A DNA stretch of 33,076 bases from a virus. Positions within the stretch are counted from its first letter, which is position 1; each line of letters begins with the position of its first letter. A program made the translations under genes and the position numbers. Location of the stretch: positions 1 through 33,076 of IMG/VR virus record IMGVR_UViG_3300050033_000355; one strand, given 5' to 3'. Shown one piece after another: positions 1-9,012 of this stretch. Under the pieces are notes generated by a model, which did not search any database, had not been told where the DNA came from, and was given only the letters and a program-made list of their open reading frames with translations.

Positions 1-180
1 CGGTGCTTTGCCGGCGTAGTTGTGTTTGATGCGCGCCCATATCTCCGAATCGAAGACGCGGTTGCCCTTGCCATCCTCCTTGCCAAATTCGACGAATGCG
101 TGAGCCGCGCCGAAGCCCCACGTCTTGACGGCGGCGGCGAGGTCGGTTTGCGAAACGATGGTTTGGGTTTTTATGTTCAT
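1..180 (-). CDS. Partial hypothetical protein, tail region (C-terminus off the window)
   Basis: The reading frame opens with ATG at 180 and runs off the left edge after 60 residues, beginning MNIKTQTIVSQTDLAAAVKTW. The ATG overlaps the TGA of the 891-residue gene upstream (ATGA at 177-180), the same coupling used throughout this array, which supports the start. I see no recognisable motif in the visible part. Its place after the tape measure and tail-tip-position genes suggests a distal tail or late accessory protein, but that is only context. Confidence 0.6.
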   Translation of the reverse strand, partial: MNIKTQTIVSQTDLAAAVKTWGFGAAHAFVEFGKEDGKGNRVFDSEIWARIKHNYAGKAP

Positions 181-2852
181 GCGGGGCCAAGATTGGTGAT
201 GTCATCCGATGCCGACGCGCCAGTCACGTCCTGCGATGCCAGCGCGCCGCTACTCTTGATTGCGCCGGGCCACGAGCCGTAGGGCAGGCTGGTGAACGCA
301 AATGTCGCATTCCAAATTCCAGAGCAGTTGAAATTGTAGCAAAGCTCGGCGGCAACCGGCAGCTTGAGATACTTATTGCCGTCACCACCACTGAAATCGA
401 ATGGAGCGTGCGCTGGGGCTGTCAGGCGTGCCTCCACCCAGCGCGGTAGGGGCCGGGGCACAAGCGCGATGCAAATTCCCGGCGCTCCGCCACTGCTATC
501 ATTCATTGTATTATCTTGGGGCGTGAAAAACCTATCTTCCATCGCCTGCACCGGCTGGCAATTCGAGTGCCCACCCGGCTCAATCGTCGCGTAGCAGGTG
601 CTCATTATCCGCGTGGTCGCGGACGGCCACTTGGCGGCGGATGCAGGGTTGGTAATCTCCGGCGATCCGGGCGGGCCGACGAACAGGATGCCACCGGTCT
701 TCGCCAGATTGTCCTGCTGAACTGATTGCACGTCCGGCGTGCCAGGGGCGTCGTAAGCGTTGCCAGAATCAAACGCCCAAACGAAATCACCTTTCGGGCT
801 TGGATCAGCCCACGCCGGGTCAGGTGCGCCGTGAGATTTGATGGCGACGCCGGTTGGCAGCGCGCCGGTGAAATGAAACTGTGTCGGGCTGTCCACATGG
901 GACGCGGTGACGTTGGCCGTGGTGACGTTATTGCTCGCGTCGAGGAAGTCCACGGCGTCACCATCTATCAGCGCGTCGGCTGGGTCGGTGAGCGTCACCG
1001 TCACCACGCCACTGCCGGAGTCGCGGGTGATGCTGGCGACGGCACACTTGCCGCAGATTGACCATGCGCCGGGGAAGCGCAGCGTCGCCGTCGGGTTGCA
1101 TTGCGAGTCCAGCAGCGTCTGTAAGCGCATTGCGCCGCATGGGCCAAAGAGATTTTCCGCCGGCAAATTCACTTTCTTTTCCGCGTATTTTGAAACGTAA
1201 ATTGCGTCTCCTCCATCGGCGGCAAAACCGCAGGATACGTCCACAAATGGCGGGCGGAATGATAGACTCCAACCCTCATAATACCTAGAGAATGGCGACC
1301 ATCCGTTCCCCCGGTCGCTGGTGTCCATCGATCCGGTGGTGACTTGAGTTGCCATCGAGACCCCTTGGATGTCCGATGGATAGGCACCGTAATTGTAGCA
1401 GAGCTTTTCCGCGCCCGGATTATCCGGATCGGCGGTGTAATTATAAATCCACATCGAGAAATCAAACCAACCCTTGCTGTAAACTCCAGATTTGTAATTC
1501 ACACCGCCAGCGTCCTTGTAATAATTGATCAGCGCACCCTTCACGCTGCCATCGTAAATCGCCGTCTGTGTCGGGTCTGCTGGCGTGTCGCAATAACCTG
1601 TGCCAGGTTGCCCACCGGTTTCCCACCGCGAAATCATCGGCGCGATGCGGCAGTCACTTGGCATCGTCCACGGAAAATCCTTATCGTTGGTGAAGTCGAA
1701 ATTATTCAGCAATGCCGTGGCATCGGCTTGCGCTTGCGCGAAGGTGTAGGCGTAGTCGTCGGAAAGGGTGACTGAAAAGGTGAATGTGTATTCGCTTTTT
1801 CTCGTAAGTTCTGCACCGAAAGCGGGCCAAACCTGATCGTATGTGTTGAGATATTTGACCGTTCCGGTCAGAGATGTGTTGGATAACGAGAAAGAGGTCA
1901 GTGAATAACTTTGGATGGCGTGCGCACCTCCGGCAACAATCTCATCGAAGTTCCACGATGCCAGCCATGCCGCAAGGCCGGACGCCGGACCACTGTAAGT
2001 CCCCAAATGAGGGACGTTCAAACCGATATTGCCACGTTCGGAATTGATGTTACAAAGCCATTTCAAAAATGTAACATTAGAAGCGCGGGTGCCAGTTGGG
2101 TCGGTATTATTAACGTCAGAAGGTATCCCTAAAAGGCCATCTGGTGCATCGGCGGTGCAGGGTGACCACGGTGGAGTCGGACAGCCTCCACAAGTAAGAC
2201 TGTCCAGAGAATTTCCATTTGAATCGGATATGTTTGCCGATCCATCGCCGCAAGATACGCCGCCGATGCAGCCATCCACGCCACCCGCTGTCAATGTGTG
2301 TTGCGATGTGGCTGTGCCCGCATTGCTGCGGGTGACTTGATTCATGCAGGTAATGTCCGCTTCGTAAAAATAGTTTTTTCCATCTTCAGAATACCCAATC
2401 TCAACTGTGAATTGCCGATAATGCGTCGTCGCCAATCTTGGATAAGTGATGTAATCCTGCACGAAGCCATTGCGGCCATCGTGAATCTTATTCGCCACGG
2501 CGAATTTTTCTCCCTTGGTGGCCGGGCAGGGAACCTTCGCCGGGTCTTTGGCCGCGAACTGTTGCGTCCGGCGGTAAAGAGCGATGTCCCACGGGCCAAG
2601 TCGGCAAGGGTCGCGGGCATAGTCAGGCGCGCATTCAATATCGCCCCGCGTGAACGGCGGGCTGATGGGTGCCGGCGGCGGCGGGGAGTCCGTGTTGGCA
2701 CAGCCCGCGTAAGGCGGAGTTGGAAGGCCGAGCGGATTGTAGGTCAACAACCAGGTCTGCAAGTCCGTCACGTTGGTCAGTGACAGGCAGCCGCACTGAC
2801 TTTTCAGGGAGTGTTTGGTGGCGGTGTCTGGTGATGGAGTGCATCCAGCCAT
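177..2852 (-). CDS. Large Cys-rich putative tail-tip / virion protein
   Basis: An 891-residue protein beginning MAGCTPSPDT. This start lies 2 nt after the upstream stop; a start 10 codons further upstream would overlap that gene. It holds roughly 27 cysteines spread over the whole length, several in CxxC or CxC arrangements (for example CGGC, CGKC), and many aromatic and Gly/Asn/Thr-rich segments as expected of an extracellular beta-rich protein. A segment near residues 640-690 (VTVTLTDPADALIDGD and onward) resembles a small beta-sandwich. There is no signal peptide. It lies three genes downstream of the tape measure, where siphophages encode tail-tip, fibre or receptor-binding proteins. I do not recognise a family; the role is inferred from position and composition. 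Confidence 0.6.
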   Translation of the reverse strand: MAGCTPSPDTATKHSLKSQCGCLSLTNVTDLQTWLLTYNPLGLPTPPYAGCANTDSPPPPAPISPPFTRGDIECAPDYARDPCRLGPWDIALYRRTQQFAAKDPAKVPCPATKGEKFAVANKIHDGRNGFVQDYITYPRLATTHYRQFTVEIGYSEDGKNYFYEADITCMNQVTRSNAGTATSQHTLTAGGVDGCIGGVSCGDGSANISDSNGNSLDSLTCGGCPTPPWSPCTADAPDGLLGIPSDVNNTDPTGTRASNVTFLKWLCNINSERGNIGLNVPHLGTYSGPASGLAAWLASWNFDEIVAGGAHAIQSYSLTSFSLSNTSLTGTVKYLNTYDQVWPAFGAELTRKSEYTFTFSVTLSDDYAYTFAQAQADATALLNNFDFTNDKDFPWTMPSDCRIAPMISRWETGGQPGTGYCDTPADPTQTAIYDGSVKGALINYYKDAGGVNYKSGVYSKGWFDFSMWIYNYTADPDNPGAEKLCYNYGAYPSDIQGVSMATQVTTGSMDTSDRGNGWSPFSRYYEGWSLSFRPPFVDVSCGFAADGGDAIYVSKYAEKKVNLPAENLFGPCGAMRLQTLLDSQCNPTATLRFPGAWSICGKCAVASITRDSGSGVVTVTLTDPADALIDGDAVDFLDASNNVTTANVTASHVDSPTQFHFTGALPTGVAIKSHGAPDPAWADPSPKGDFVWAFDSGNAYDAPGTPDVQSVQQDNLAKTGGILFVGPPGSPEITNPASAAKWPSATTRIMSTCYATIEPGGHSNCQPVQAMEDRFFTPQDNTMNDSSGGAPGICIALVPRPLPRWVEARLTAPAHAPFDFSGGDGNKYLKLPVAAELCYNFNCSGIWNATFAFTSLPYGSWPGAIKSSGALASQDVTGASASDDITNLGPA

Positions 2853-2854
2853 AA

Positions 2855-3331
2855 TCAGGACGGGTCGCCCCAGTATTGCCAATAAATTGCCGGTTTTCCA
2901 CTGCCATCCAGCGCGTCCAAGTCACCCATAAGCGGGGTGCCTGATGGAGCCGTCGCGCCAAGTCCGCTTGGATAAGGGAAAACCGGCACGTTGAATTTTC
3001 CACCAACCGCCGCCGGAACATCCCGCACACACTGCCAGTAACCGTAGCAGGACGTGACGTTGGCGTTGGTGATAATATCCGTCATGCCTGCCGTCACCAG
3101 AGTATTCAGCGCCGAGACATATGCCCACTTACCCGCCGAATACGGCAGCGACGTGTCAAGTTCCTTGTGCGTCGGATACATCCAGTCCCAGCCACCCGCG
3201 CCGCCGGCCGGCGGGATCTTCGCCGGCATCTGACGCCGCACTGGATATAACTTTTCCTGTGTGTTGATGAATCGCCGCGCTTCATTGTTTGAACCACCTG
3301 GCGAACGAGGCTGATTATTTCTATCAAGCAT
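2855..3331 (-). CDS. Hypothetical tail protein
   Basis: A 158-residue protein beginning MLDRNNQPRS. This start overlaps the upstream gene by 8 nt; an in-frame start 5 codons earlier would overlap by 23 nt. The N-terminal third is polar and basic. The middle is Gly- and aromatic-rich (GGAGGWDWMYP) and the C-terminus ends in YWQYWGDPS. No family recognised. It sits between two other unknown genes downstream of the tape measure, so a distal tail component is likely but unproven. Confidence 0.6.
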   Translation of the reverse strand: MLDRNNQPRSPGGSNNEARRFINTQEKLYPVRRQMPAKIPPAGGAGGWDWMYPTHKELDTSLPYSAGKWAYVSALNTLVTAGMTDIITNANVTSCYGYWQCVRDVPAAVGGKFNVPVFPYPSGLGATAPSGTPLMGDLDALDGSGKPAIYWQYWGDPS

Positions 3332-4145
3332 AAGCCGGTGATCCAAAACTACCTAGTTGCGTTTGTTCCCATTGATCCAGCCAATACTCGGTGGAAATCT
3401 TATCGCGGTTGTTCGCCGCCGTCGCATTGGTTCCGCTGCGCTTGAGCCATCCCCAAAGATAACCCGGTTGCGTGGCCGGAGCCGCAAGATATTGGACAAA
3501 GTATTGGAATCTCGGTGGCAGCGGATAAATCCACGAAGATGAATTTGTCAGTTCCGAAAGCAATTGCCCGACAGTATAAACGCAGTCCACGTTGAAATCT
3601 GACACGTTCGAGGAATATCCGTTTCCAACTTCCGTCTCATGTCGAAGGACATATTGGCTGAATGGATAGGATTCAGAGCCTTTCAAAAGAAGGTTATACA
3701 CGTTGGAAAGATAGGTAAAATCGGTTCCGGTAATGCTGGCGTCAATTTGTGATTTGATATTTGAAAAAGAAACATTTGATGAAACCCCGTTTTTCAAAAC
3801 TGCAATTTGATTTGTGTAAAAATCCGTGCCATCGTCATATTTCAAAATCCGCAGCATGGCCGGAGCGTCATAGCGAGATTTGCTTGTTTCGTTCGCCAAA
3901 ATCTGCCAAACATCAATCGCAGGAAAATTACTGTCCTGCAAAACCACCTTCGCGCGACCAAACTCAAACGAGTATTCCGTCGGAACACGGGCGGCAATGT
4001 TTGCATTTGCCAGAGCGATGGCATTCGCCTCACTGAAAGAATCAAAATCAAACACCTGAAACCCGCCGCTCGACGGGTCGTATTTGTAGGTGTATTTATT
4101 TTCTTGGGGTGTATATGTCCCCTTATCGTAAATAGGGCCACTCAT
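3324..4145 (-). CDS. Hypothetical distal tail protein
   Basis: A 273-residue protein, MSGPIYDKGTYTPQ at the N-terminus, starting 1 nt after the tape-measure stop. The composition is mixed alpha/beta and rich in Tyr, Phe, Asn and Ser, with no signal peptide or transmembrane segment. It is the first gene after the tape measure, where siphophages usually encode the distal tail protein; I cannot confirm that family from sequence alone. The C-terminal WLDQWEQTQLGSF region looks amphipathic. Confidence 0.6.
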   Translation of the reverse strand: MSGPIYDKGTYTPQENKYTYKYDPSSGGFQVFDFDSFSEANAIALANANIAARVPTEYSFEFGRAKVVLQDSNFPAIDVWQILANETSKSRYDAPAMLRILKYDDGTDFYTNQIAVLKNGVSSNVSFSNIKSQIDASITGTDFTYLSNVYNLLLKGSESYPFSQYVLRHETEVGNGYSSNVSDFNVDCVYTVGQLLSELTNSSSWIYPLPPRFQYFVQYLAAPATQPGYLWGWLKRSGTNATAANNRDKISTEYWLDQWEQTQLGSFGSPAYA

Positions 4146-4146
4146 A

Positions 4147-6690
4147 TTAGTGTTGAACTCCGTTTAAGGCTTGTGTGTTTTTAGTTCTCTGCTCGGAATT
4201 ATTTACTAATTGTTGAAGCAAAGAATTTGTGCGTTGTTGGAGTGGCACAAGCGGATTTCCACCTTGCGCCGTGAACGCGCCCAACCGCTGCCGTTCGTTT
4301 AATCCAGCCGGCTTGTTCTCGGTTCCCTGCATTTCCATCAATCCTTTGTTCTTGGCAAAAAAATCACGTTGGAGCACGGCAATTTCGTCCTGTGGCGCGC
4401 CGCGATTTTTTGCAGCGGCGAGTTCCGCCTTTGATTTTTCGAGGTCATCTTTTGCCTTTTGCAACCCAGCAACCGAGGCTGGCTCGGTCTTGCTTTCCAA
4501 CGATTGTTTTTTGGAAAAGAAATCGCGCGACAAGGCTTCAATCTCATCTTTCGGAGCGCCTTTTTTCTTCGCATCCGCAAGGTCGGCTTTGGCCGTTGCC
4601 AATTCCTGTTTTGCCACCGCAAGATTTTTAAGCGGTTCTGGCATTAACTCGCCTTGCTGCTGAATTCTACGCGTGGCAATGGCGGCATCGGCGGCAGATT
4701 TTCCAGTAGTTTGCTGTGTTAACAATGCCTTATCGGAAGTGATGACATCCTGCCGCAGTTTAAGCGTGCTTTGTTCCGCGTCATCCATCTTGCGCTTGGC
4801 ATCGGCTGCGGAAACTTCATCCTTTGACATCCCCGACTCCATCTTCTGCTTGGCTGCCTGTGCTGCCTTCAGTCTGGCTGCGATTTCTTCCGGTTTTACG
4901 GCTGGCATTTTTTTTCCATCAACCGTTCCAACCAGTTTTCCTTCTTCTTCTCCTGTGTAGGCATCCTTAGGTTCCAGAACGGACTCTGATACAACACCAA
5001 GAAAATTAAGACCTAGTGTTTTTTTCCCACTTTCAGCCATCGCCCTCATTTTCCCGTTTTCTCGATCAAACTGACGTTCTTGAAGCGCATCTTTCCATTT
5101 GGCAAGGGTTTCTTCCTCGCGTTTCAAATCGGCGAGTGTCTTTATTCTATGAGAACCTTCAGTCCCAGCTTCAGTGGTTTTTTTCTGCGAGGCTGCATAT
5201 TCGGATTTCTTTGATGCCAATGTCTTTTCAGCATCCGCATGGTCAATATGTCTCTGAATCGAAACATTCGTAAGTTGTATAACCTTGCGCGCCTGTTCGT
5301 CTTTAATTGCTGCTATATCCACGGCAGCTTTTCGCCTAGCCGCTTCACGCGCTGAAATCTTGCCGGTTTTTTCATCAAATTCGATTTGCGCATCGGCGCG
5401 CTTTTTAGAGGCTTCTGCCAGCGTGTTTTCGGCTTCTGCCTTGGCGTTTATGGAATCCACCGCACGATCTGAAATTTCTGCCAATGTCAGTTGTTTTTTT
5501 CCTACCAAATCAAGTGCCGTCGCTAATTTGCGAGCCGCGTCAGCCTGTTTGTCAAAGGCTTCTGTCTGCTGCTGTGACTGCGTATAACCGCCAAACATCA
5601 AATCAAAAACATTTTTTTGCTTTTGTGCCAGCTTATCGTAATAACTGATTAGTAGTGCTATTGGAACTAACGCAATGGCAATAATTATTCCGATTAAACC
5701 CAATTTCCCAAGCATTGTTGGTAGCAGCTTTGCGTTCACTCGTTCCATCTCGGCTTTTTCCACCAACGCCTCGGTTTCAGCATGGAGCGCCATCGTGCGC
5801 TTTAACGAGGCTGCGGCAGCTTGATTGGCCGCAATCTTATCAGCTTCCGTTGCGGCGGCATCTTCTGCCGTGACAACTGCTTTAGCCTCTAAAACAATGG
5901 ATTCTTGCGCCGACGCTGCGGTTAATTTTTCTGATGCGAGCGCGGCGTCAATGTGTGCGTCCGCTGTCGTCCCGATGATTTTACGAAGCCAGCCAAGCCG
6001 CTGTCCGAGAATCATCACTGATCCAATGATTCGACCGGTGCCGCGCCCCTGCAATGTTTCATGGCTCAGGACGGCTATTTCCTGAACGACACCGGCTTTT
6101 GATCCGCCGCCGTGCCCGCCACGGCCAAGCAGTCCAGCCGAGCCATAACCTCGCGCTGCGTTGCGGGCAATCAGCAGTTGCGCCGCCTTCGCCGCCGCAA
6201 CTTCTTCCGCATACAAAATGTCTGCCGCTGCGAGTTGCGCAGCCTTTTCATCCTCATAAACCCGACCAGCCAACTTTTCTTGCGCGATTATTTGAGCAAT
6301 CTTTTCAGCGTTGGACGCCTTCGCCGCCGCAACTTCTGATTTTTTGACCGCTGCCGCCTGCGTCGAACCCATCAGCCGCAGCCGCAATTTTTCCGTCTCG
6401 ATGTTTTTCTGAAAAGCCAGCGACCCTTTTTCTAATGCGTCCCATTTTTGATAAAGTGGCAGCAGAACGGAATCACCAGCCTTTTGTGAAAATGCTTTTT
6501 CAATCTGCTTGTCAATGTTCGCCATCGGCTTGGTGAACATGGCTGCATACTTCGCCTCCATCGCCGTGATGTTGTCGCGCAAATTGCTCTGCATGGCTAA
6601 CCCTGCGTTTTTCGCCTCTGCCACGCTGTTATTCAGCATCGCGGTGAACCCGGCATTGTTGCCGGTCATGGTGACAACTAATCCTGGCAT
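4147..6690 (-). CDS. Tail tape measure protein
   Basis: An 847-residue, Ala/Lys/Glu-rich, mostly helical protein, which is the hallmark of tape measures that set tail length and are ejected during DNA entry. Long heptad-like coiled-coil stretches cover about residues 95-180, 245-325 and 380-790. A single strong hydrophobic segment at about residues 330-350 (GLIGIIIAIALVPIALLIS) fits the membrane-inserting segment often seen in these proteins. A Gly-rich hinge (GLLGRGGHGGGSKAG) lies near 187-200. Near the C-terminus a 33-residue unit is duplicated (about 700-732 and 753-785). An AAAGGA sequence upstream of the ATG is one of the few Shine-Dalgarno-like signals in the window. The start overlaps the preceding gene by 13 nt. 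Confidence 0.88.
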   Translation of the reverse strand: MPGLVVTMTGNNAGFTAMLNNSVAEAKNAGLAMQSNLRDNITAMEAKYAAMFTKPMANIDKQIEKAFSQKAGDSVLLPLYQKWDALEKGSLAFQKNIETEKLRLRLMGSTQAAAVKKSEVAAAKASNAEKIAQIIAQEKLAGRVYEDEKAAQLAAADILYAEEVAAAKAAQLLIARNAARGYGSAGLLGRGGHGGGSKAGVVQEIAVLSHETLQGRGTGRIIGSVMILGQRLGWLRKIIGTTADAHIDAALASEKLTAASAQESIVLEAKAVVTAEDAAATEADKIAANQAAAASLKRTMALHAETEALVEKAEMERVNAKLLPTMLGKLGLIGIIIAIALVPIALLISYYDKLAQKQKNVFDLMFGGYTQSQQQTEAFDKQADAARKLATALDLVGKKQLTLAEISDRAVDSINAKAEAENTLAEASKKRADAQIEFDEKTGKISAREAARRKAAVDIAAIKDEQARKVIQLTNVSIQRHIDHADAEKTLASKKSEYAASQKKTTEAGTEGSHRIKTLADLKREEETLAKWKDALQERQFDRENGKMRAMAESGKKTLGLNFLGVVSESVLEPKDAYTGEEEGKLVGTVDGKKMPAVKPEEIAARLKAAQAAKQKMESGMSKDEVSAADAKRKMDDAEQSTLKLRQDVITSDKALLTQQTTGKSAADAAIATRRIQQQGELMPEPLKNLAVAKQELATAKADLADAKKKGAPKDEIEALSRDFFSKKQSLESKTEPASVAGLQKAKDDLEKSKAELAAAKNRGAPQDEIAVLQRDFFAKNKGLMEMQGTENKPAGLNERQRLGAFTAQGGNPLVPLQQRTNSLLQQLVNNSEQRTKNTQALNGVQH

Positions 6691-7460
6691 GACAAAGATC
6701 CTTTCGCTTCAAAAATCCGCACGGCGTCTTCTGTGTCTGAATACGTCCGCAAATCCGGGTAGGCATCAATCGCTGCGCCCCTTTCATCGTCCGTTTCCGC
6801 ACTTTTCCATGCCGTGTGCGCTGCATTGTAGGCATTGCGGATGTCATCAGCTTCCTTGCGGCTTTTTTCTTCCTCCTCGTTTTCAATCTGGCATCCGCCA
6901 AGCATTTCCGCCGCCACAAAATAACGCCACACGGCGGCGGAATATCCAAAATCCCATGCCGCGCGCTCCATCTTCTTTGGATTTTTGATGCAGGCTATTT
7001 CAGGCAGAGTCAGCACGAATTGATGGAGTTGGGAAAGAAGAGGTGCGCCGTATGAGCGGCCTTCTTCCTCACCTTTTTTTCGACTCCGTTTGGACAGGCG
7101 CGGATAATTGCGATGAGACGCGAGATAATTGCGAAATTCAGCACACGCCAGCGCGTAATCTTCCGGCTTCAACCCACGCCTGCGCCAGCGCAGGATGCGC
7201 GCCTTGATCGGCCACAGGAAATCAAAGTGAATCTCCCGCCACGACGAGGAACAGACGTTTATGGCCGTGTGTAGGGCGGTGCGCTGCGCGTCAAAATCCA
7301 TCTGGTTGAACTGTTCCTCGGAAACCTCGCTGGATTCATGGAAAGGGCTGCGAAAGCGGACAAGAAATAGCTCGTGCGCCAAGCTGAATGTCCGCAATGG
7401 AAGTTTGAGGACACAGACAGGCGGCGGTAATACCGCATTGGCATAGGAAAATTCCTGCAT
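6678..7460 (-). CDS. Hypothetical protein in the tail assembly chaperone position
   Basis: A 260-residue protein beginning MQEFSYANAV. It is rich in charged residues, with a basic middle (KRSRKKGEEEGRS near residue 145) and a highly acidic and basic helical C-terminal third (ENEEEEKSRKEADD). It lies immediately before the tape measure and overlaps it by 13 nt; this is the slot where siphophages encode the tail assembly chaperone(s). I saw no programmed frameshift arrangement. The function is inferred from position only. Confidence 0.6.
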   Translation of the reverse strand: MQEFSYANAVLPPPVCVLKLPLRTFSLAHELFLVRFRSPFHESSEVSEEQFNQMDFDAQRTALHTAINVCSSSWREIHFDFLWPIKARILRWRRRGLKPEDYALACAEFRNYLASHRNYPRLSKRSRKKGEEEGRSYGAPLLSQLHQFVLTLPEIACIKNPKKMERAAWDFGYSAAVWRYFVAAEMLGGCQIENEEEEKSRKEADDIRNAYNAAHTAWKSAETDDERGAAIDAYPDLRTYSDTEDAVRIFEAKGSLSCQD

Positions 7461-7463
7461 TGT

Positions 7464-7493
7464 AAAAAAGGCAGGAAGTCAAAACGAACTTCC
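7464..7493 (-). terminator. Possible weak intrinsic terminator/attenuator
   Basis: On the minus strand GGAAGT and ACTTCC (7488-7493 and 7474-7479) can pair across an 8-nt loop, followed four bases later by a run of six T (7464-7469). It lies in the only 37-nt gap of this part of the tail array. The 6-bp stem is short and the T-run is offset, so it may act only as an attenuator or not at all. Confidence 0.3.
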
Positions 7494-7497
7494 CGGA

Positions 7498-7767
7498 TTA
7501 TTCCGTTGGCAGATCGGCCGGCGGCGGTGTTGGAGCAGATTGCGGACTGCCGGCCTTTGCGTCATCCGCGTGCAGAAAGTTTTTGGCGAACAAATCACCC
7601 AGCAACTTTCCAGATTGAACAACCGCAATGTCGGGATGATTTTCAGTCCCACGTCCGGCGAGCGAGTGAATCATCACCAGCACGCCACTGACCGGATTGT
7701 CGCCGCCATCCAAGCCAACCACCTTGTCGCCAACCACCGCCTCCCGGCCATTTTTGAATTTCGCCAT
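7498..7767 (-). CDS. Small hypothetical tail-module protein
   Basis: An 89-residue protein starting MAKFKNGREAVVGDKVVG, 5 nt after the putative tail tube gene. The N-terminal 60 residues look like a small beta-barrel (GREAVVGDKVVGLDGGDNP), a pattern of small phage proteins that is not function-specific. The C-terminal tail is Pro/Ala-rich and probably disordered. A longer in-frame extension upstream would overlap the whole preceding gene and is rejected. Confidence 0.6.
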   Translation of the reverse strand: MAKFKNGREAVVGDKVVGLDGGDNPVSGVLVMIHSLAGRGTENHPDIAVVQSGKLLGDLFAKNFLHADDAKAGSPQSAPTPPPADLPTE

Positions 7768-7772
7768 AACGA

Positions 7773-8216
7773 TTAGGCCGGAGTTGAGGTCATCAGCGTG
7801 CGCTGCGTCGGATCGGCATAGGCTTCGAGTGGCAGTTTGAACTTGGCGATGTCGTCGTTTTTCAGGTTCAGCGCCTGACCGCTCACGCAAGTCCACGCGC
7901 CGTTCGCCAGTGCGAAATCCACGCTGGCGATGGTCACAGTGGACAGCGGTGGAAGAAATCCACCTGGAGCGACAGTGTTCAGCTTGGCGGCATTCACCTT
8001 GGTATCGCCAAGACATTCAAACTCGATGTCGCCCTTATACATTTCGTTCTGGCCGCGCTGTGTGCAATCTTGGCCGAGACGATCCTTGCCCTTCGTGTGC
8101 TGAAACTCGACAGTGATGTTGAACGTCTGTGGTTCAGCGTAGGTGATAACGTCAAACGTGGCCGAGCCGAAGCCGGAATTGATTTGCGCCTTGCCTTTGA
8201 ATGTGATGGTTGCCAT
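7773..8216 (-). CDS. Putative major tail tube protein
   Basis: A 147-residue, strand-rich protein beginning MATITFKGKAQINSGFG. The size, the absence of a signal peptide and the place three genes before the tape measure fit a siphophage tail tube subunit, which stacks in rings to form the tail lumen. No diagnostic motif is visible. The start is preceded by an A/T-rich stretch (AATAAATTT) without Shine-Dalgarno, the same context as the coat and scaffold genes. The alternative is another tail-completion protein. Confidence 0.5.
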   Translation of the reverse strand: MATITFKGKAQINSGFGSATFDVITYAEPQTFNITVEFQHTKGKDRLGQDCTQRGQNEMYKGDIEFECLGDTKVNAAKLNTVAPGGFLPPLSTVTIASVDFALANGAWTCVSGQALNLKNDDIAKFKLPLEAYADPTQRTLMTSTPA

Positions 8217-8220
8217 AAAT

Positions 8221-8637
8221 TTATTGGAATTGAACTTGGTTGCTGTATCCGAGACCGCAATTAAACGTCCCCCACGGAACGAAATAGACCGCATTGTTGA
8301 CGGTTGGAATCGGAATAATCACCGTCTGTCCGTTCGTAAATCCATTCCCAGCCGTGAAATTGGTGGCGATCGTGTTATAGGGTGTCGTGTTCGTGCTGCC
8401 TGCGATTGCGTAATTGTAAGTCAGCACAAATGTCTGATTTGTATTGATGTTAAAAATCGTCAGCGAATGGGTTGGAATCGAACCGTAACCAAAATTTGTG
8501 ATGGTTACTCCGGCGGTTTGCATGGTGCCAGATGAACTGTTTGTGACCCATACATAGCTCGGAAGAAATTGCGCCTGCACCTGCGTCGCGCCAAGTAAAA
8601 TCAGCCCCGCAAAAATGGAGAAAAGAATTGTTTTCAT
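8221..8637 (-). CDS. Small exported protein with signal peptide, in the tail module
   Basis: A 138-residue protein with a clear N-terminal signal peptide: MKTILFSIFAGLILLGATQ followed by VQA and a likely cleavage before QF. An ATG two codons earlier (8643) is an equal alternative. The mature part is rich in Thr, Asn, Ile and Tyr, with repeats of ITN/TNG type, and has one Cys. It lies between the tail-completion genes and the tail tube gene, an odd place for a secreted protein. A similar exported Asn/Thr-rich protein is encoded at 18160-19263. No family recognised. Confidence 0.65.
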   Translation of the reverse strand: MKTILFSIFAGLILLGATQVQAQFLPSYVWVTNSSSGTMQTAGVTITNFGYGSIPTHSLTIFNINTNQTFVLTYNYAIAGSTNTTPYNTIATNFTAGNGFTNGQTVIIPIPTVNNAVYFVPWGTFNCGLGYSNQVQFQ

Positions 8638-8674
8638 ATTCATATATTTTTCAAAGTCAACTGCGGACGGAGGT

Positions 8675-9007
8675 TTATAGTTTTTCGGAATACTGGATGT
8701 CGAAATCAAAATGGTCGTTGTGAATTTTTTTACCGTGAACATCGCCGCATGAATGATGCGCGTTAATCCGCACATGATTGAAATTTGCCGGTTTCTTGCT
8801 GATTGCCGCCAGTAGCGCCACTTTAACTTCTACAGGAATCCACAGTCCATTATTCTTCTCTGCCGGCATTTCTGGATACGCCTTCAGTTTTGAACAAACC
8901 CCTTCGCGTGAGCCGTCAAAATCGTCGCCATAAATGCTCCACCAGCCATCAGGGCGGTCGGGCGGAGGCGGTTTTTGGTGTAGTGGAATCTTTGGAATTT
9001 CAGCCAT
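8675..9007 (-). CDS. Hypothetical tail-completion region protein
   Basis: A 110-residue protein starting MAEIPKIPLHQKPPPPDRPDGWW. A Pro-rich N-terminus is followed by a compact domain with several His residues (NAHHSCGDVHGKKIHNDHFDF), which could bind metal but shows no known pattern. It is separated by 5 nt from the gene before it. Unknown function; context is the neck/tail-completion part of the array. Confidence 0.6.
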   Translation of the reverse strand: MAEIPKIPLHQKPPPPDRPDGWWSIYGDDFDGSREGVCSKLKAYPEMPAEKNNGLWIPVEVKVALLAAISKKPANFNHVRINAHHSCGDVHGKKIHNDHFDFDIQYSEKL

Positions 9008-9012
9008 AAAAT

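Noticed and set aside
6678-7767. Programmed frameshift between the chaperone-position gene and the gene before it
   Set aside because: The two genes are separated by 37 nt and no slippery sequence was seen at the end of the first.
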